Notes: a model not told the origin generated them from the letters alone. A stretch of DNA of 42,213 nt from an uncultured Lachnospiraceae bacterium (GCA_946536155.1 CAMNEB010000005.1:1-42213), one strand, 5' to 3'; numbered from the stretch's first letter, positions 1 through 9,298 are shown. Translations and numbers: made by a program.

Positions 1-223
1 CAAAGGAAGCATTTTCATGCAAGCGGCAGGACCCGATTGCCCGCATAAAGTTGTGGCAAACGATGTGTCTCCGTGTTTCCTGCGCCTTGGGGGATGTTTC
101 ACTTTTCAAATGCAGTTCGCGACAAAGTTAATGCAATTGACAACAACTTTGAACATGGCTTTTAAGGGTTTTGTTATAACGATCATGTCGAAAGCAAGAA
201 CGGACATGAAAGGAAGTGATGAC

Positions 224-781
224 ATGCTATCAGCAGCATATGTAAAAGGCGGAAGCATTTATGATATCAGGGCAAGGGATCTGGACAAAGTTTTTTCGGA
301 CAGGGCTTACGGCTTCGGGGCCAACAGAGATCTGCTGAAACTAGAATGCGGTGAGACGATAAAAAACAGAGGAAAGGTGTACGCCGTATTTTTCAAAAAA
401 AGACTCGTTGGCCTGTACATCCTCGAACGCACGGAAATGCTTTTGAATCTTAAGACCAGGATACTGAATCCGATGGATGATCTGGTGAGTGAGGAACTCG
501 ATAAAACGGTAAAGCTCCTGGTGCATAGCGAGATCAGAAATCTGAAGTATGACAAAGCCATCTGGAATGGAGAGGTCATTGATAAGGATTACAGCAGATC
601 AAATAATCCCGGAATTATGCTGGTGCTCATATGTCTGGCTTCAAATCCTCTTCTGACAACCTGTCTTCAGAAAGGCCTCGGGGATCCCGGTACGGTGCTC
701 GCAATCGTAATGAATATATCACTGATAGTATTTATTCTTGTTTATTATGTAAAATTTTTTTATGGAGGAAATAAAAAATGA
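224..781 (+). CDS. Hypothetical membrane-associated protein with C-terminal TM segments
   Basis: In-frame ATG at 224 preceded by AAAGGAAG, better supported than the listed ORF start at 17; two hydrophobic stretches near the C-terminus; overlaps next CDS by 4 bp. Confidence 0.6.
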   Translation: MLSAAYVKGGSIYDIRARDLDKVFSDRAYGFGANRDLLKLECGETIKNRGKVYAVFFKKRLVGLYILERTEMLLNLKTRILNPMDDLVSEELDKTVKLLVHSEIRNLKYDKAIWNGEVIDKDYSRSNNPGIMLVLICLASNPLLTTCLQKGLGDPGTVLAIVMNISLIVFILVYYVKFFYGGNKK

Positions 782-1701
782 AAAAAGTGATCGGATGTAT
801 CGTTAAATGTGCGCTGATAATAGCAATGTACTTTGCAATACAGTTCCTTGTGAACATGGTCATCAATATCCCTGCGGATATTAAGGTCATGTCTGAACTT
901 GCGGCTCAGGGTATGGATACGAGGGCTGAGGAAACGATAAATCTCTATTATGAAAAATGCGAGGAGATAACCCAGGCAAATCTCGGTATCGTGAGTTTTA
1001 TCTCTGCTTCTATATCGGTACTGATAATATTCGGTATCGTATGTATCAACAGAAGATCTGCTGCAAAGAAGGAAGGTTCGGATACCGGGCGTAAAGAGAT
1101 AAGAGCCGCTGCGCGCAGAGAACTCGGGATCAATAAGATAAATGTAAAAACCGCACTTATTGCGATCTTCGCCGGAGCTGGTCTTACATTTTTGATCAAC
1201 GGTGTCCTTAATGTCCTCCCTATCCCCGAATGGATACTTGAATCATATTCGGATGCTTCATCCGGCATCAGTAATACCGGATTTATAGGCCAGCTCTTCG
1301 GAGTAGTCCTTGCACCTGCAATCGCAGAAGAGGTTCTTTTCAGAGGTGTGGTACTCGGAAATCTTAAGAAGGTAATGCCTGTATGGGCGGCTGTGATTCT
1401 CAGTTCCATTGCGTTCGGTCTGGTCCACGGCAATCTTCTCTGGATCTGTTATGCTTTTGTTCTTGGGGTCATAATTGCCTGTGCGGATCTTAAGCTCGGC
1501 TCCATCATACCCGGAATGATAATGCATTTTATCTTCAACTTTACCGGTATCATATTTGAAAATATAGATCTCCCCGGCATTGTTTTTGCAGTCCTTGCGA
1601 TCCTTGGAGCAGTTGTTCTTGCGGTATTCTTCCGCAGAAAGACCGCACCTGCATGTGCAGAATATGTACAGCCTGAAGGACATGGTGAAGTCGTAGGCTG
1701 A
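778..1701 (+). CDS. CPBP family intramembrane metalloprotease (CAAX protease/Abi type)
   Basis: Motifs EEVLFRG, FGLVHGNLLW and MHFIFN in a multi-TM protein. Confidence 0.85.
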   Translation: MKKVIGCIVKCALIIAMYFAIQFLVNMVINIPADIKVMSELAAQGMDTRAEETINLYYEKCEEITQANLGIVSFISASISVLIIFGIVCINRRSAAKKEGSDTGRKEIRAAARRELGINKINVKTALIAIFAGAGLTFLINGVLNVLPIPEWILESYSDASSGISNTGFIGQLFGVVLAPAIAEEVLFRGVVLGNLKKVMPVWAAVILSSIAFGLVHGNLLWICYAFVLGVIIACADLKLGSIIPGMIMHFIFNFTGIIFENIDLPGIVFAVLAILGAVVLAVFFRRKTAPACAEYVQPEGHGEVVG

Positions 1702-1723
1702 TCCCGTGACCGGTACGGGAAAC

Positions 1724-1772
1724 ATGACAAACGAAACTGCCCCGTGTCCCATGCGACAGACGAAATGTCCCC
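1724..1772 (+). repeat. Intergenic REP-like two-unit repeat (copy 1)
   Basis: ATGACAAACGAAACTGCCCC (1724-1743) and GCGACAGACGAAATGTCCCC (1753-1772); related to reverse-complement units at 29058-29110. Confidence 0.5.
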
Positions 1773-1883
1773 TTGTTCTGCGGAATTGTAAACAGGGATC
1801 AAAAATTGTAAAATAGTTTTGGTTTTGGAACGCTCGCCGGAATGGACGAAATGATCCCGGAAAGTCGGATGATGAGGTGAAAA

Positions 1884-2585
1884 ATGAGAATAGCTGTCTG
1901 CGATGATGAGGAAAGATTCAGATCGGATATACAGAGTCATATCGATAAACTGTACGGAAGCCTTGACGTCATCGTGGACAGCTTTTCCGACGGAAGGGAC
2001 CTGATACACAGGTTCGAAGAAAAACCGTATGATGCGGTTTTTCTTGATATTGAGATGCCTCAGATGGACGGCATAACTCTTGCCAGAAAACTCAGAGAAA
2101 TAAGCGACAGCGTCTTCATCATCTTCCTCACAGGGCACGTGGAATATGCCCTTGAAGGGTACGAGGTCAATGCCCTCAGGTATCTCACCAAGCCGGTCAA
2201 CGAAGATAAACTGAAGGAAGTCCTTAAGTTTATCTCGGACAGGATGTCCGACAGGCGGCAGATCAGGATCAAAACCGATGGTGAAGAATTATTCATAGAT
2301 GTGAAGGATATAATCTATCTGGAAGCACAGAACCAGTACGTTATGATCTACACTGCGGATAACAGCTATCTTGTCAGATATAATCTTTCTGATTATGAAA
2401 AGCAGCTCAAAAAGGACGGTTTCTTCAAGGTCCACAGAAGCTATCTTGTATCCCTTTCCAAGGTCAAAAAGCTGGGAAAGGGCGAAGTCTTCATGGAGGG
2501 GGATATATCGGTTCCCGTCAGCAGGAGCGCTGCTTCAGAGCTTAAGGATGCTCTTTATATGTATCTTGAGAATAATGCTTTTTAA
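1884..2585 (+). CDS. LytTR-family response regulator (AgrA/ComE type)
   Basis: N-terminal receiver domain (VCDDE, FLDIEMPQMDG, TKP) plus LytTR DNA-binding domain (IIYLEAQNQYVMIYT, HRSYLVSLSKV). Confidence 0.9.
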   Translation: MRIAVCDDEERFRSDIQSHIDKLYGSLDVIVDSFSDGRDLIHRFEEKPYDAVFLDIEMPQMDGITLARKLREISDSVFIIFLTGHVEYALEGYEVNALRYLTKPVNEDKLKEVLKFISDRMSDRRQIRIKTDGEELFIDVKDIIYLEAQNQYVMIYTADNSYLVRYNLSDYEKQLKKDGFFKVHRSYLVSLSKVKKLGKGEVFMEGDISVPVSRSAASELKDALYMYLENNAF

Positions 2586-2597
2586 GGATGAACATGT

Positions 2598-4055
2598 ATG
2601 ACTTATGGTGAATTCTTACCTTCGGACATTACTAACCAGATCGTAGTATGGCTCTCATGTATCTGCGAGGGTACGATGGCGATCGGCATGCAGCTTTTCT
2701 TTCTCTGCTTTTTCGGAAAAAAGATCACAATAAAAAAATCTACCGTTATGATCCCTATGATCACTGCATTGTGCTGCATTTTGATATCAGCTTCTTCTAC
2801 GGTCTATTATGTGGTGATGGGGCATCTCCATCCGGATATGATCATTCCCGGAACCGAAGCGGGAATGCCGGATTCCAATCCGCTTTCTCATATACTTGTT
2901 ATTGCTGCTTTTTTTACGGGAATATCCTCATGTTCAAAACGCAGGATACTTAACGGTATTGAGACTGTAATAGGCATATTTGCCTTTGAATTGTATATAC
3001 AGCTCATGATCATGGTCGTGATCGCTTTTTTATCCGATAATATTCATGATTCCTTCGAAGACATGATCAACATAATGGTCAATGAATCAAACCGTCTTTT
3101 CTGGATAATCTATTTCTTAATCTGTTTTTCATCTGTTTTATATGTTTATTTCAGAATTTACAGAAGGCATAATCATATGTATATCAGGGTGGGATACAGA
3201 TTGCTTTTTATTGTCTGGGAGTTTGCTCTGATAGTAGGTATTGTCTCTAATTTTTTCGATGAAAAAAATGAATCTGAACTGATAACAGCAATGGGACAGC
3301 TGATAGGGATCATGTTCCCGATCCTTGCGATAGGCGTTCCTTTCCTGATACTTGTCATAGTATCCAGGAAAAATGAGATCCAGAAAAATGCCATACAGGA
3401 GGAATATATCTCTTCGGAGCTTGATTATATCGGACAATACAAGAAGAACCAGGAGGAGACCAGAAGATTCCGCCACGATATCATCAACAATCTGTCAATG
3501 GTATCGGCTCTTCTGAAAGATGAGAAAAAAGAAGAAGCGGAAAACTATCTTGATGAGCTGCTTGGAAATGTCCGTGGCATGTCACCTAAGTATGTCACCG
3601 GAGACGAGATGCTGGACTGCCTCATAGGAATGAAGGTTACGCGAATGGAGGCATCCGGGATCGGATTTACGCTTGACGGCACATGTGCGGGAGGCCTCGG
3701 AATGAAACCCGTGGATGTCTGCACCGTATTTGCCAATGCTATTGACAATGCCATCGAAGCCTGCGAGAGAATGCCTGAAGGCAGCGGGAAATGGATACGG
3801 TTCGAGCTCAAACAGGCCGGACAGTTCTTTAACATCAGGCTTTCCAATACATATCAGGATGATGATGGGAAAAGGGACAGGCTCAGGGTCTTTGAACCGG
3901 GAAGCAGAAGGACCTCCAAGAAGGATAAGGATCTTCACGGCTATGGTTCCATCAACATAATGAATACCGTTGAGAAGTACAACGGAATGATAAAAGAAGA
4001 GAGCAAAGACTCTGTCTTTACTCTCTCCATAATGCTTCCGAAGAGCAGCACATAA
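2598..4055 (+). CDS. GHKL-domain sensor histidine kinase (AgrC-like)
   Basis: N-terminal multi-TM region; RRFRHDIINNLSMVSALL phosphoacceptor; NAIDNAIEAC N box; HGYGSINIMNTVEKY. Confidence 0.88.
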   Translation: MTYGEFLPSDITNQIVVWLSCICEGTMAIGMQLFFLCFFGKKITIKKSTVMIPMITALCCILISASSTVYYVVMGHLHPDMIIPGTEAGMPDSNPLSHILVIAAFFTGISSCSKRRILNGIETVIGIFAFELYIQLMIMVVIAFLSDNIHDSFEDMINIMVNESNRLFWIIYFLICFSSVLYVYFRIYRRHNHMYIRVGYRLLFIVWEFALIVGIVSNFFDEKNESELITAMGQLIGIMFPILAIGVPFLILVIVSRKNEIQKNAIQEEYISSELDYIGQYKKNQEETRRFRHDIINNLSMVSALLKDEKKEEAENYLDELLGNVRGMSPKYVTGDEMLDCLIGMKVTRMEASGIGFTLDGTCAGGLGMKPVDVCTVFANAIDNAIEACERMPEGSGKWIRFELKQAGQFFNIRLSNTYQDDDGKRDRLRVFEPGSRRTSKKDKDLHGYGSINIMNTVEKYNGMIKEESKDSVFTLSIMLPKSST

Positions 4056-4078
4056 AAGCTGCATATTCTGTTTTGTTT

Positions 4079-4127
4079 TTACATCTCGATCACGATTCCG
4101 TACAACTTACATCGCTATCACGACGCC
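4079..4127 (-). repeat. Degenerate 28-bp-period tandem duplication at the 3' end of the DegV gene
   Basis: On the minus strand GGCGTCGTGATAGCGATGTAA (4127-4107) is followed by GGAATCGTGATCGAGATGTAA (4099-4079), 17/21 identical, both ending with TAA. Confidence 0.45.
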
Positions 4128-4937
4128 GCCGGGATTTTCGTATGAAGTGGAGATCCCTCCGGCGTTTAATATTTTAACGTCGGTGAATCCGAATCTCTCG
4201 GTGAGTATCTTTGCTATCTTAAGGCACAGCTCCTTGCTGTCACACTGAGTGATCCTGACTTTCCTCGAGGGATCGATGCCTGCTTTTTCGATATGATAGA
4301 GCATCCTGTTTATGGCTCTGTTCATTCCGATCGCCTGGTCAATCTGCTTTATCTCACCGTCTTCACCGACGAGTACCGGCTTTACCTTCATAGTAGTTGC
4401 GACCACGGCCTTGATGCCTTTAAGCCTTCCGTTTCTCTTGAATGTCTCGAGATCGTCGAGAACAAATATGGTGAAAACCTCGTCGCGGTATGCCTCAACC
4501 TTTTCAACTGTTTCTTCGAAGGAGCATCCCGCGGCTTCACATTCTAAGATCTTCTCGCAGAGAACATGCTCGCCGGCTGCGGCGCTCTTTGAATCGAATA
4601 CATGAATGCGCACGCCCTCGTGTTCTTCTTCGAACATTTCCTTCGCGACCATTGCGCTGTTGTATACTCCGCTGAGCTTTGATGAGAGAGTTACGACATA
4701 GTTGTCACAATTCTCATCATATGCATTGTAGAAATCATCGGGAGATGGGCATGCCGATTTGGGATATCCGGGATCGTCTTTGATCATGCGAATCCATTCT
4801 TCCTGTGTCTTTCTTCCGTCATCCCTGTACTCAACGCCTCCGATTATCACGGACATGGGTACCCGAACAATATTTCCTTTTCGCATTTCGAGTTTCGTAA
4901 AATCACAGCAGCTGTCGCCTATTATCTTAATAGCCAT
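4107..4937 (-). CDS. DegV family protein (fatty-acid-binding)
   Basis: MAIKIIGDSCCDF start with GGAGG just upstream; SCPSPDDFYNAY, TLSSKLSGVYNSA, RNGRLKG motifs. Start moved from 4976 to 4937. Confidence 0.9.
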   Translation of the reverse strand: MAIKIIGDSCCDFTKLEMRKGNIVRVPMSVIIGGVEYRDDGRKTQEEWIRMIKDDPGYPKSACPSPDDFYNAYDENCDNYVVTLSSKLSGVYNSAMVAKEMFEEEHEGVRIHVFDSKSAAAGEHVLCEKILECEAAGCSFEETVEKVEAYRDEVFTIFVLDDLETFKRNGRLKGIKAVVATTMKVKPVLVGEDGEIKQIDQAIGMNRAINRMLYHIEKAGIDPSRKVRITQCDSKELCLKIAKILTERFGFTDVKILNAGGISTSYENPGGVVIAM

Positions 4938-5051
4938 ATATGCACCTCCGTAAAAAGTACATGACCATTGTACCACCTTTTCATCCGGGATGCCGCCATA
5001 ATAAGAGAACTATAAAAATATGCCGGTGCAGATGAGGTGTAAAATTTTCTG

Positions 5052-5080
5052 TTGACACATCAGGGAGTCTCCCGTATACT
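5052..5080 (+). promoter_or_regulatory. Strong sigma-70-type promoter with dyad in the spacer
   Basis: TTGACA (5052-5057), 17-nt spacer, TATACT (5075-5080); spacer contains the dyad GGGAG-T-CTCCC (5063-5073). Confidence 0.75.
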
Positions 5081-5110
5081 AACGACTAATATTTCGAAAG
5101 CGTGATTTAC

Positions 5111-5224
5111 ATGATCGTACTTAATTCCCAGGCGACAAGAGAATATAAGCATCAGCCCATGTGTGTATACCATGGTTATTCTTATATTGTCTGTGATGAG
5201 GAAGACATACGGATCATGGTCTGA
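5111..5224 (+). CDS. 37-aa leader peptide ORF upstream of ABC exporter
   Basis: ATG at 5111, TGA at 5222-5224: MIVLNSQATREYKHQPMCVYHGYSYIVCDEEDIRIMV. Lies between a strong promoter and a terminator; SD is weak (GAAAG); in-frame GTG at 5102 is an alternative start. Confidence 0.5.
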   Translation: MIVLNSQATREYKHQPMCVYHGYSYIVCDEEDIRIMV

Positions 5225-5244
5225 TACGTTTTTATCTGCTAACT

Positions 5245-5283
5245 ATCCTCATCAGACTGTAACGGTTTGATGAGGATTTTTTT
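5245..5283 (+). terminator. Rho-independent terminator/attenuator before the ABC exporter genes
   Basis: ATCCTCATCA (5245-5254) / TGATGAGGAT (5268-5277), perfect 10-bp stem, 13-nt loop, followed by T run. Confidence 0.85.
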
Positions 5284-5301
5284 ATACACTGAGGAGGGAA
5301 T

Positions 5302-7131
5302 ATGGAAAAGGATAAGAAATTATCTCTAAAACGGACGCTGGATAATGCGTTCTATGCTCTGGGGCTCGGAGCCGGATTCTCCAAACCCATTTTTTTCAAC
5401 ATCATTTTCATCGCGATCCTCGGGTACTTCCAGTGGGTTTTCTTTTCATCGGTATTTATGAAAAAAATAGTCGACAGCCTCGACAGAGGAGAGGACTACA
5501 GGAAGATCCTCGGCTATATAGGAGTGTGCGGCGTTATCGTTGCCTCGATGAATCTGTATCAGCACTATTTTGATAACGTAACACTCCCCATCGAGCTCAC
5601 ACGCCTCTACGGCAAGCTCTACCACATGCTCTTTGACAAGGCAAAAAATGTGGAGCTGCGCTGCTATGAGGATGCGGACTTCTATAACAGATACACCATG
5701 GCGATGGACGGAGCGGATCTGAGGATATCGGATATCATGCGCCGTTTCTGGGGAATGATCTTTGGTACCGTCGCAACGGGATTTGTTTTTTATCTGATGT
5801 TCTCCATCGATAAGTTTGCTGTCATATTCATCATCTGTCCCCTGGTGGGAAATTTTGTGTTCGGCAGCATCAAGAACAAATTTGAACTTAAGCGCTACAA
5901 GGAACAGGTGCCCGGCAACAAGATGATGAACTATGTGAGCCGCGCCATGTACCTTCCCGATTATGCCAAGGAGATGCGCCTCTTCGGAGTATATAATCTT
6001 CTGAAAAAACAGTACTCCGATGCTACGGACAATAACGTAAAAGCCGCATCAAAGTACGCATTTCCCAATGCTTTCGTCAATTTCTGGAAGATCACATTTA
6101 CTTTTTCCGTGATATTTGAAGGAGTCCTTTTCTATGCCATCTACAGGAATCTGGTCACCGGATCCATCTCGCTTGCGGACCTTACCATCATGACCAGTAT
6201 GATGGTGTCCATGACATGGATACTCATCGGACTCTTTGACGATATCGTCAACTTCATGAAGGACGGCGTCTTCATCGATAATCTCAGAGGCTTTCTGGAT
6301 TATAAGGAGACCATCCCCGAGGATTACGACGGAGATATCCCTGAGGGCTTTGATGTCCTTGAGTTTGACGGCGTATCTTTTTCATATACGGATGAAGAGA
6401 CGATAAAGGATCTTTCCTTTACGATAAAAAAAGGCGAGGTCGCGGCTCTTGTCGGACATAACGGTGCGGGCAAGACGACCATCATAAAGCTCCTCTTAAG
6501 ACTCTACGATCCCACAAGCGGAGTGATAAGGCTTAACGGAAGGGATATCAGGGAGTACAACCTTCATGCATACAGGGAACTGTTTGCAACGACCTTCCAG
6601 GATTTTGCGATCATGGGAATGTCCGTTAAGGACAATGTGCTGATGGGACGTCATTACGATGATGAGGATACCATTGTTTCGGATGCTCTGAAAAAGTCCG
6701 GTGTATATGAGAGGATCGGAAAGCTTGAGAAGGGCACGGACACCGTGATGACCAAAGAGTTTGATGAAAACGGAGCTGTCTTTTCCGGAGGTGAGAGCCA
6801 GAAGCTGGCGGTCTCAAGAACCTTCGCAAAGCCCGCACCTGTCAAGATATTCGATGAGCCTTCCAGCGCTCTCGATCCAATTGCGGAATTCGAACTCTTC
6901 AATAACATCGCCAAAGAGGGAAGCGACCATACGCTTCTGTTCATTTCCCACAGGCTTTCCAGCGTAAAGCACTGCGATAAGGTGTTCATGCTGGAAAAGG
7001 GCAGGATCATCGAAGAGGGATCCCATGAAGAACTTATGGCCCGTGACGGAAAATATGCCAAGATGTACCGCCGTCAGGCCAACAACTATCTTGCTATAGA
7101 AGATGAAGAGGGGGGGCTGAGTAATGCCTGA
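5302..7131 (+). CDS. ABC exporter half-transporter (TMD-NBD)
   Basis: N-terminal TMD; Walker A GHNGAGKTT, signature FSGGESQK, Walker B FDEPSSALDP, H-loop FISHRLS; AGGAGGG SD. Confidence 0.92.
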   Translation: MEKDKKLSLKRTLDNAFYALGLGAGFSKPIFFNIIFIAILGYFQWVFFSSVFMKKIVDSLDRGEDYRKILGYIGVCGVIVASMNLYQHYFDNVTLPIELTRLYGKLYHMLFDKAKNVELRCYEDADFYNRYTMAMDGADLRISDIMRRFWGMIFGTVATGFVFYLMFSIDKFAVIFIICPLVGNFVFGSIKNKFELKRYKEQVPGNKMMNYVSRAMYLPDYAKEMRLFGVYNLLKKQYSDATDNNVKAASKYAFPNAFVNFWKITFTFSVIFEGVLFYAIYRNLVTGSISLADLTIMTSMMVSMTWILIGLFDDIVNFMKDGVFIDNLRGFLDYKETIPEDYDGDIPEGFDVLEFDGVSFSYTDEETIKDLSFTIKKGEVAALVGHNGAGKTTIIKLLLRLYDPTSGVIRLNGRDIREYNLHAYRELFATTFQDFAIMGMSVKDNVLMGRHYDDEDTIVSDALKKSGVYERIGKLEKGTDTVMTKEFDENGAVFSGGESQKLAVSRTFAKPAPVKIFDEPSSALDPIAEFELFNNIAKEGSDHTLLFISHRLSSVKHCDKVFMLEKGRIIEEGSHEELMARDGKYAKMYRRQANNYLAIEDEEGGLSNA

Positions 7132-8950
7132 TAAGAAAAAAGAAGGTAAAGACAATACAAAACAGTCACTGAAGCAGGTCATCTCAAACAACCTCTTCCT
7201 GATAAAGCTGTGCTTTTCCGCATCCCCGGCATTTGTCATATTCCCGGTGCTGGATGCGGTGAGAAACCAGGTCTCCATATTTTTCGAGCACACCGTAGGC
7301 ATAGGCTACGTGCTGGAGGCTGCCGAGTTTCATTATCCGTTCAGAAAAGTTGCCGCGGTGATCATCATCCTTTTCATATGTATCTCCATAGGAATGGTCT
7401 TTACAGTCTGGGTCGGAGATTATGTCAGGGCAAAGGAAATGCCCAAGGTCAGCAGAAAGATCAAGCTGATGCTCTACGATAAGGCCGGGGAGCTTGATCT
7501 TGAATGCTATGACAATCCTGATTATTACAACGAGATGGTGCTTGCGATCGCCGAGGTGGACAAGCAGATAGAAAGATGCATACAGTTCCTTTCAAATCTG
7601 TTCGCGGGACTTGCGACCTTCATCACCACCGGCATCTACTTTATGAAGAAGGACGGAATATCGATCCTGTTTGCCATCGGATCGTTCCTCACCACCTTCC
7701 TGTTCATCCAGGCGTATAACAAGCTTTCCTACAAGATCAGGATCGCCAGGAATCCTTACGAGAGAAAGCGCGAGTATGTAAAGAGAGTGTTCTATCTGCC
7801 TGACTGTGCCAAGGAGATGCGCCTTAATCCCGATGTGAGCGATATCCTCTGCAAAGAGTTTGACAAGGCAAATGAAGAGATAACAGATATCGAGAAAAAG
7901 AATGCGAAGAAGCATTTCCTCCTCAGTTATGTCGCAAACTATATCGGAAACGATTTCTTCTGCGATGTCATATACATATCATACCTTGTGCTCAAGGCAA
8001 CGGTGCTGGGAACGCTTTCTTTTTCAAGCGTTGCGATCCTGTACAACTCCTTCGGAAGGATGAAGAGGAGTCTGAGGATATTTACCGACACTTATCCCTT
8101 CGCATGCGAATCGAGCCTTTACGTGCAGAAGATCCGCAACTTCCTTGAATATAAAACGAAGATCGTATCGGAGGAAAACATCATGCCGGACGATGCGGCC
8201 AAGGATGTTGCCGTAAAGGACCTCTCCTTTGCCTATGACAAATCCGGAAACGGTCTGCTCAGGGATATAAACATAAATATAAAACCCGGAGAAAAGATCG
8301 CACTTGTCGGATATAACGGTGCGGGAAAGACTACCTTCGTAAAGCTCCTCATGAGACTCTACGATCCGGACAGCGGATGTATCGAGATGAACGGCCACGA
8401 CATAAAAGCATACAATGTCGCAGCCTTCAGAAGATCCATCGGAGTTGTCTTCCAGGACTTTAAGATATTTGCGGGAACCGTCGCCGAAAACGTCGTTATG
8501 GATAACCTTAAGGGCGATGAGGAAGACCGCATCAGGAAAGCACTGACTGACGGCGGACTCATTAAGAGAGTGGACCGTATGGAGGAGGGGCTTGATACAT
8601 TCCTTACCACGGAGACAAGGGACGACGGCATCAACCTCTCGGGAGGCGAGGCTCAGAAGCTTGCGATCTCCAGAGTCTTCTACCAGAATGCCGGTCTTAT
8701 GATCTTAGACGAGCCTTCCAGTGCACTTGACCCTATCGCGGAGTACCAGCTCAACCATGCGATGCTGACCGCGACCAGGGACAAGACGGTCATATTCATC
8801 TCACACCGTCTCTCCACCACAAGGATCGCAGACCGCATAATAATGCTTGAAAACGGCCGTGTTGTCGAAGAGGGAACACATGACGAACTCTTAAAGCGCG
8901 GCGGCAAATATGCCGGAATGTGGAATGTCCAGGCAGGTGCTTATATGTAA
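7124..8950 (+). CDS. ABC exporter half-transporter (TMD-NBD), partner of preceding gene
   Basis: Overlaps upstream CDS by 8 bp; Walker A GYNGAGKTT, signature LSGGEAQK, Walker B LDEPSSALDP, H-loop FISHRLS. Confidence 0.92.
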   Translation: MPDKKKEGKDNTKQSLKQVISNNLFLIKLCFSASPAFVIFPVLDAVRNQVSIFFEHTVGIGYVLEAAEFHYPFRKVAAVIIILFICISIGMVFTVWVGDYVRAKEMPKVSRKIKLMLYDKAGELDLECYDNPDYYNEMVLAIAEVDKQIERCIQFLSNLFAGLATFITTGIYFMKKDGISILFAIGSFLTTFLFIQAYNKLSYKIRIARNPYERKREYVKRVFYLPDCAKEMRLNPDVSDILCKEFDKANEEITDIEKKNAKKHFLLSYVANYIGNDFFCDVIYISYLVLKATVLGTLSFSSVAILYNSFGRMKRSLRIFTDTYPFACESSLYVQKIRNFLEYKTKIVSEENIMPDDAAKDVAVKDLSFAYDKSGNGLLRDININIKPGEKIALVGYNGAGKTTFVKLLMRLYDPDSGCIEMNGHDIKAYNVAAFRRSIGVVFQDFKIFAGTVAENVVMDNLKGDEEDRIRKALTDGGLIKRVDRMEEGLDTFLTTETRDDGINLSGGEAQKLAISRVFYQNAGLMILDEPSSALDPIAEYQLNHAMLTATRDKTVIFISHRLSTTRIADRIIMLENGRVVEEGTHDELLKRGGKYAGMWNVQAGAYM

Positions 8951-9011
8951 TGATATTCCGCCCATCCACCGATATCCGTCTCCCCAGACAGGAGGAAGAG
9001 CAAAAAAGTAT

Positions 9012-9040
9012 TTGACAAATCGGGATACAATCAATAAAGT
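9012..9040 (+). promoter_or_regulatory. Promoter for pheST leader
   Basis: TTGACA (9012-9017), 17-nt spacer, TAAAGT (9035-9040). Confidence 0.65.
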
Positions 9041-9044
9041 AGTA

Positions 9045-9298
9045 CTGTTAGGTGATGAACGTACGTGAGTACGTAAGAGGCAGTGAAATACAGAGATGGA
9101 GTGTCACCGGCTGAAAGCACTTCACACAAGTCTTACGGAAATTTCAGTACCGGAGCCTTCCGGCGAAAAGCCTGAGCGTTAAACCGGATGATCGTGTAGC
9201 AAACATATTACACGCAGAGTGCATGGCCGTAAGGCTTGTGAAATAGGGTGGTACCGCGGTTATCAATCGTCCCTTGTTTTTGACAGGGGACTTTTTTT
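9045..9298 (+). promoter_or_regulatory. T-box leader (Phe-specific) with terminator
   Basis: Canonical T-box AGGGTGGTACCGCG at 9245-9258; candidate specifier TTC (9143-9145, Phe) followed by A; terminator GTCCC...GGGAC with T run at 9269-9298; directly upstream of pheS. Confidence 0.92.

Noticed and set aside
90-109. Possible third REP-like copy GGGGATGTTTCACTTTTCAA
   Set aside because: 16/20 match to one unit but its partner unit is not convincing; mentioned only as a weak candidate, not annotated as a feature.
137-165. TTGACA-17-TTTTAA as promoter flanked by CAAAGTT/AACTTTG inverted repeat
   Set aside because: -10 is weak and the true upstream context is outside the window.
1842-1880. 12-codon ORF MDEMIPESRMMR before the LytTR gene as a possible signal peptide
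   Set aside because: Very short, no SD, no signal or hydrophobic features; likely chance.
1449-2138. 229-aa minus-strand ORF
   Set aside because: Antisense to parts of the CPBP and LytTR genes, no motif or SD support.
5111-5224. 37-aa ORF as a RiPP or bacteriocin precursor
   Set aside because: No modification enzyme or peptidase-containing transporter nearby, no leader-like motif; attenuator role fits the pairing evidence better.
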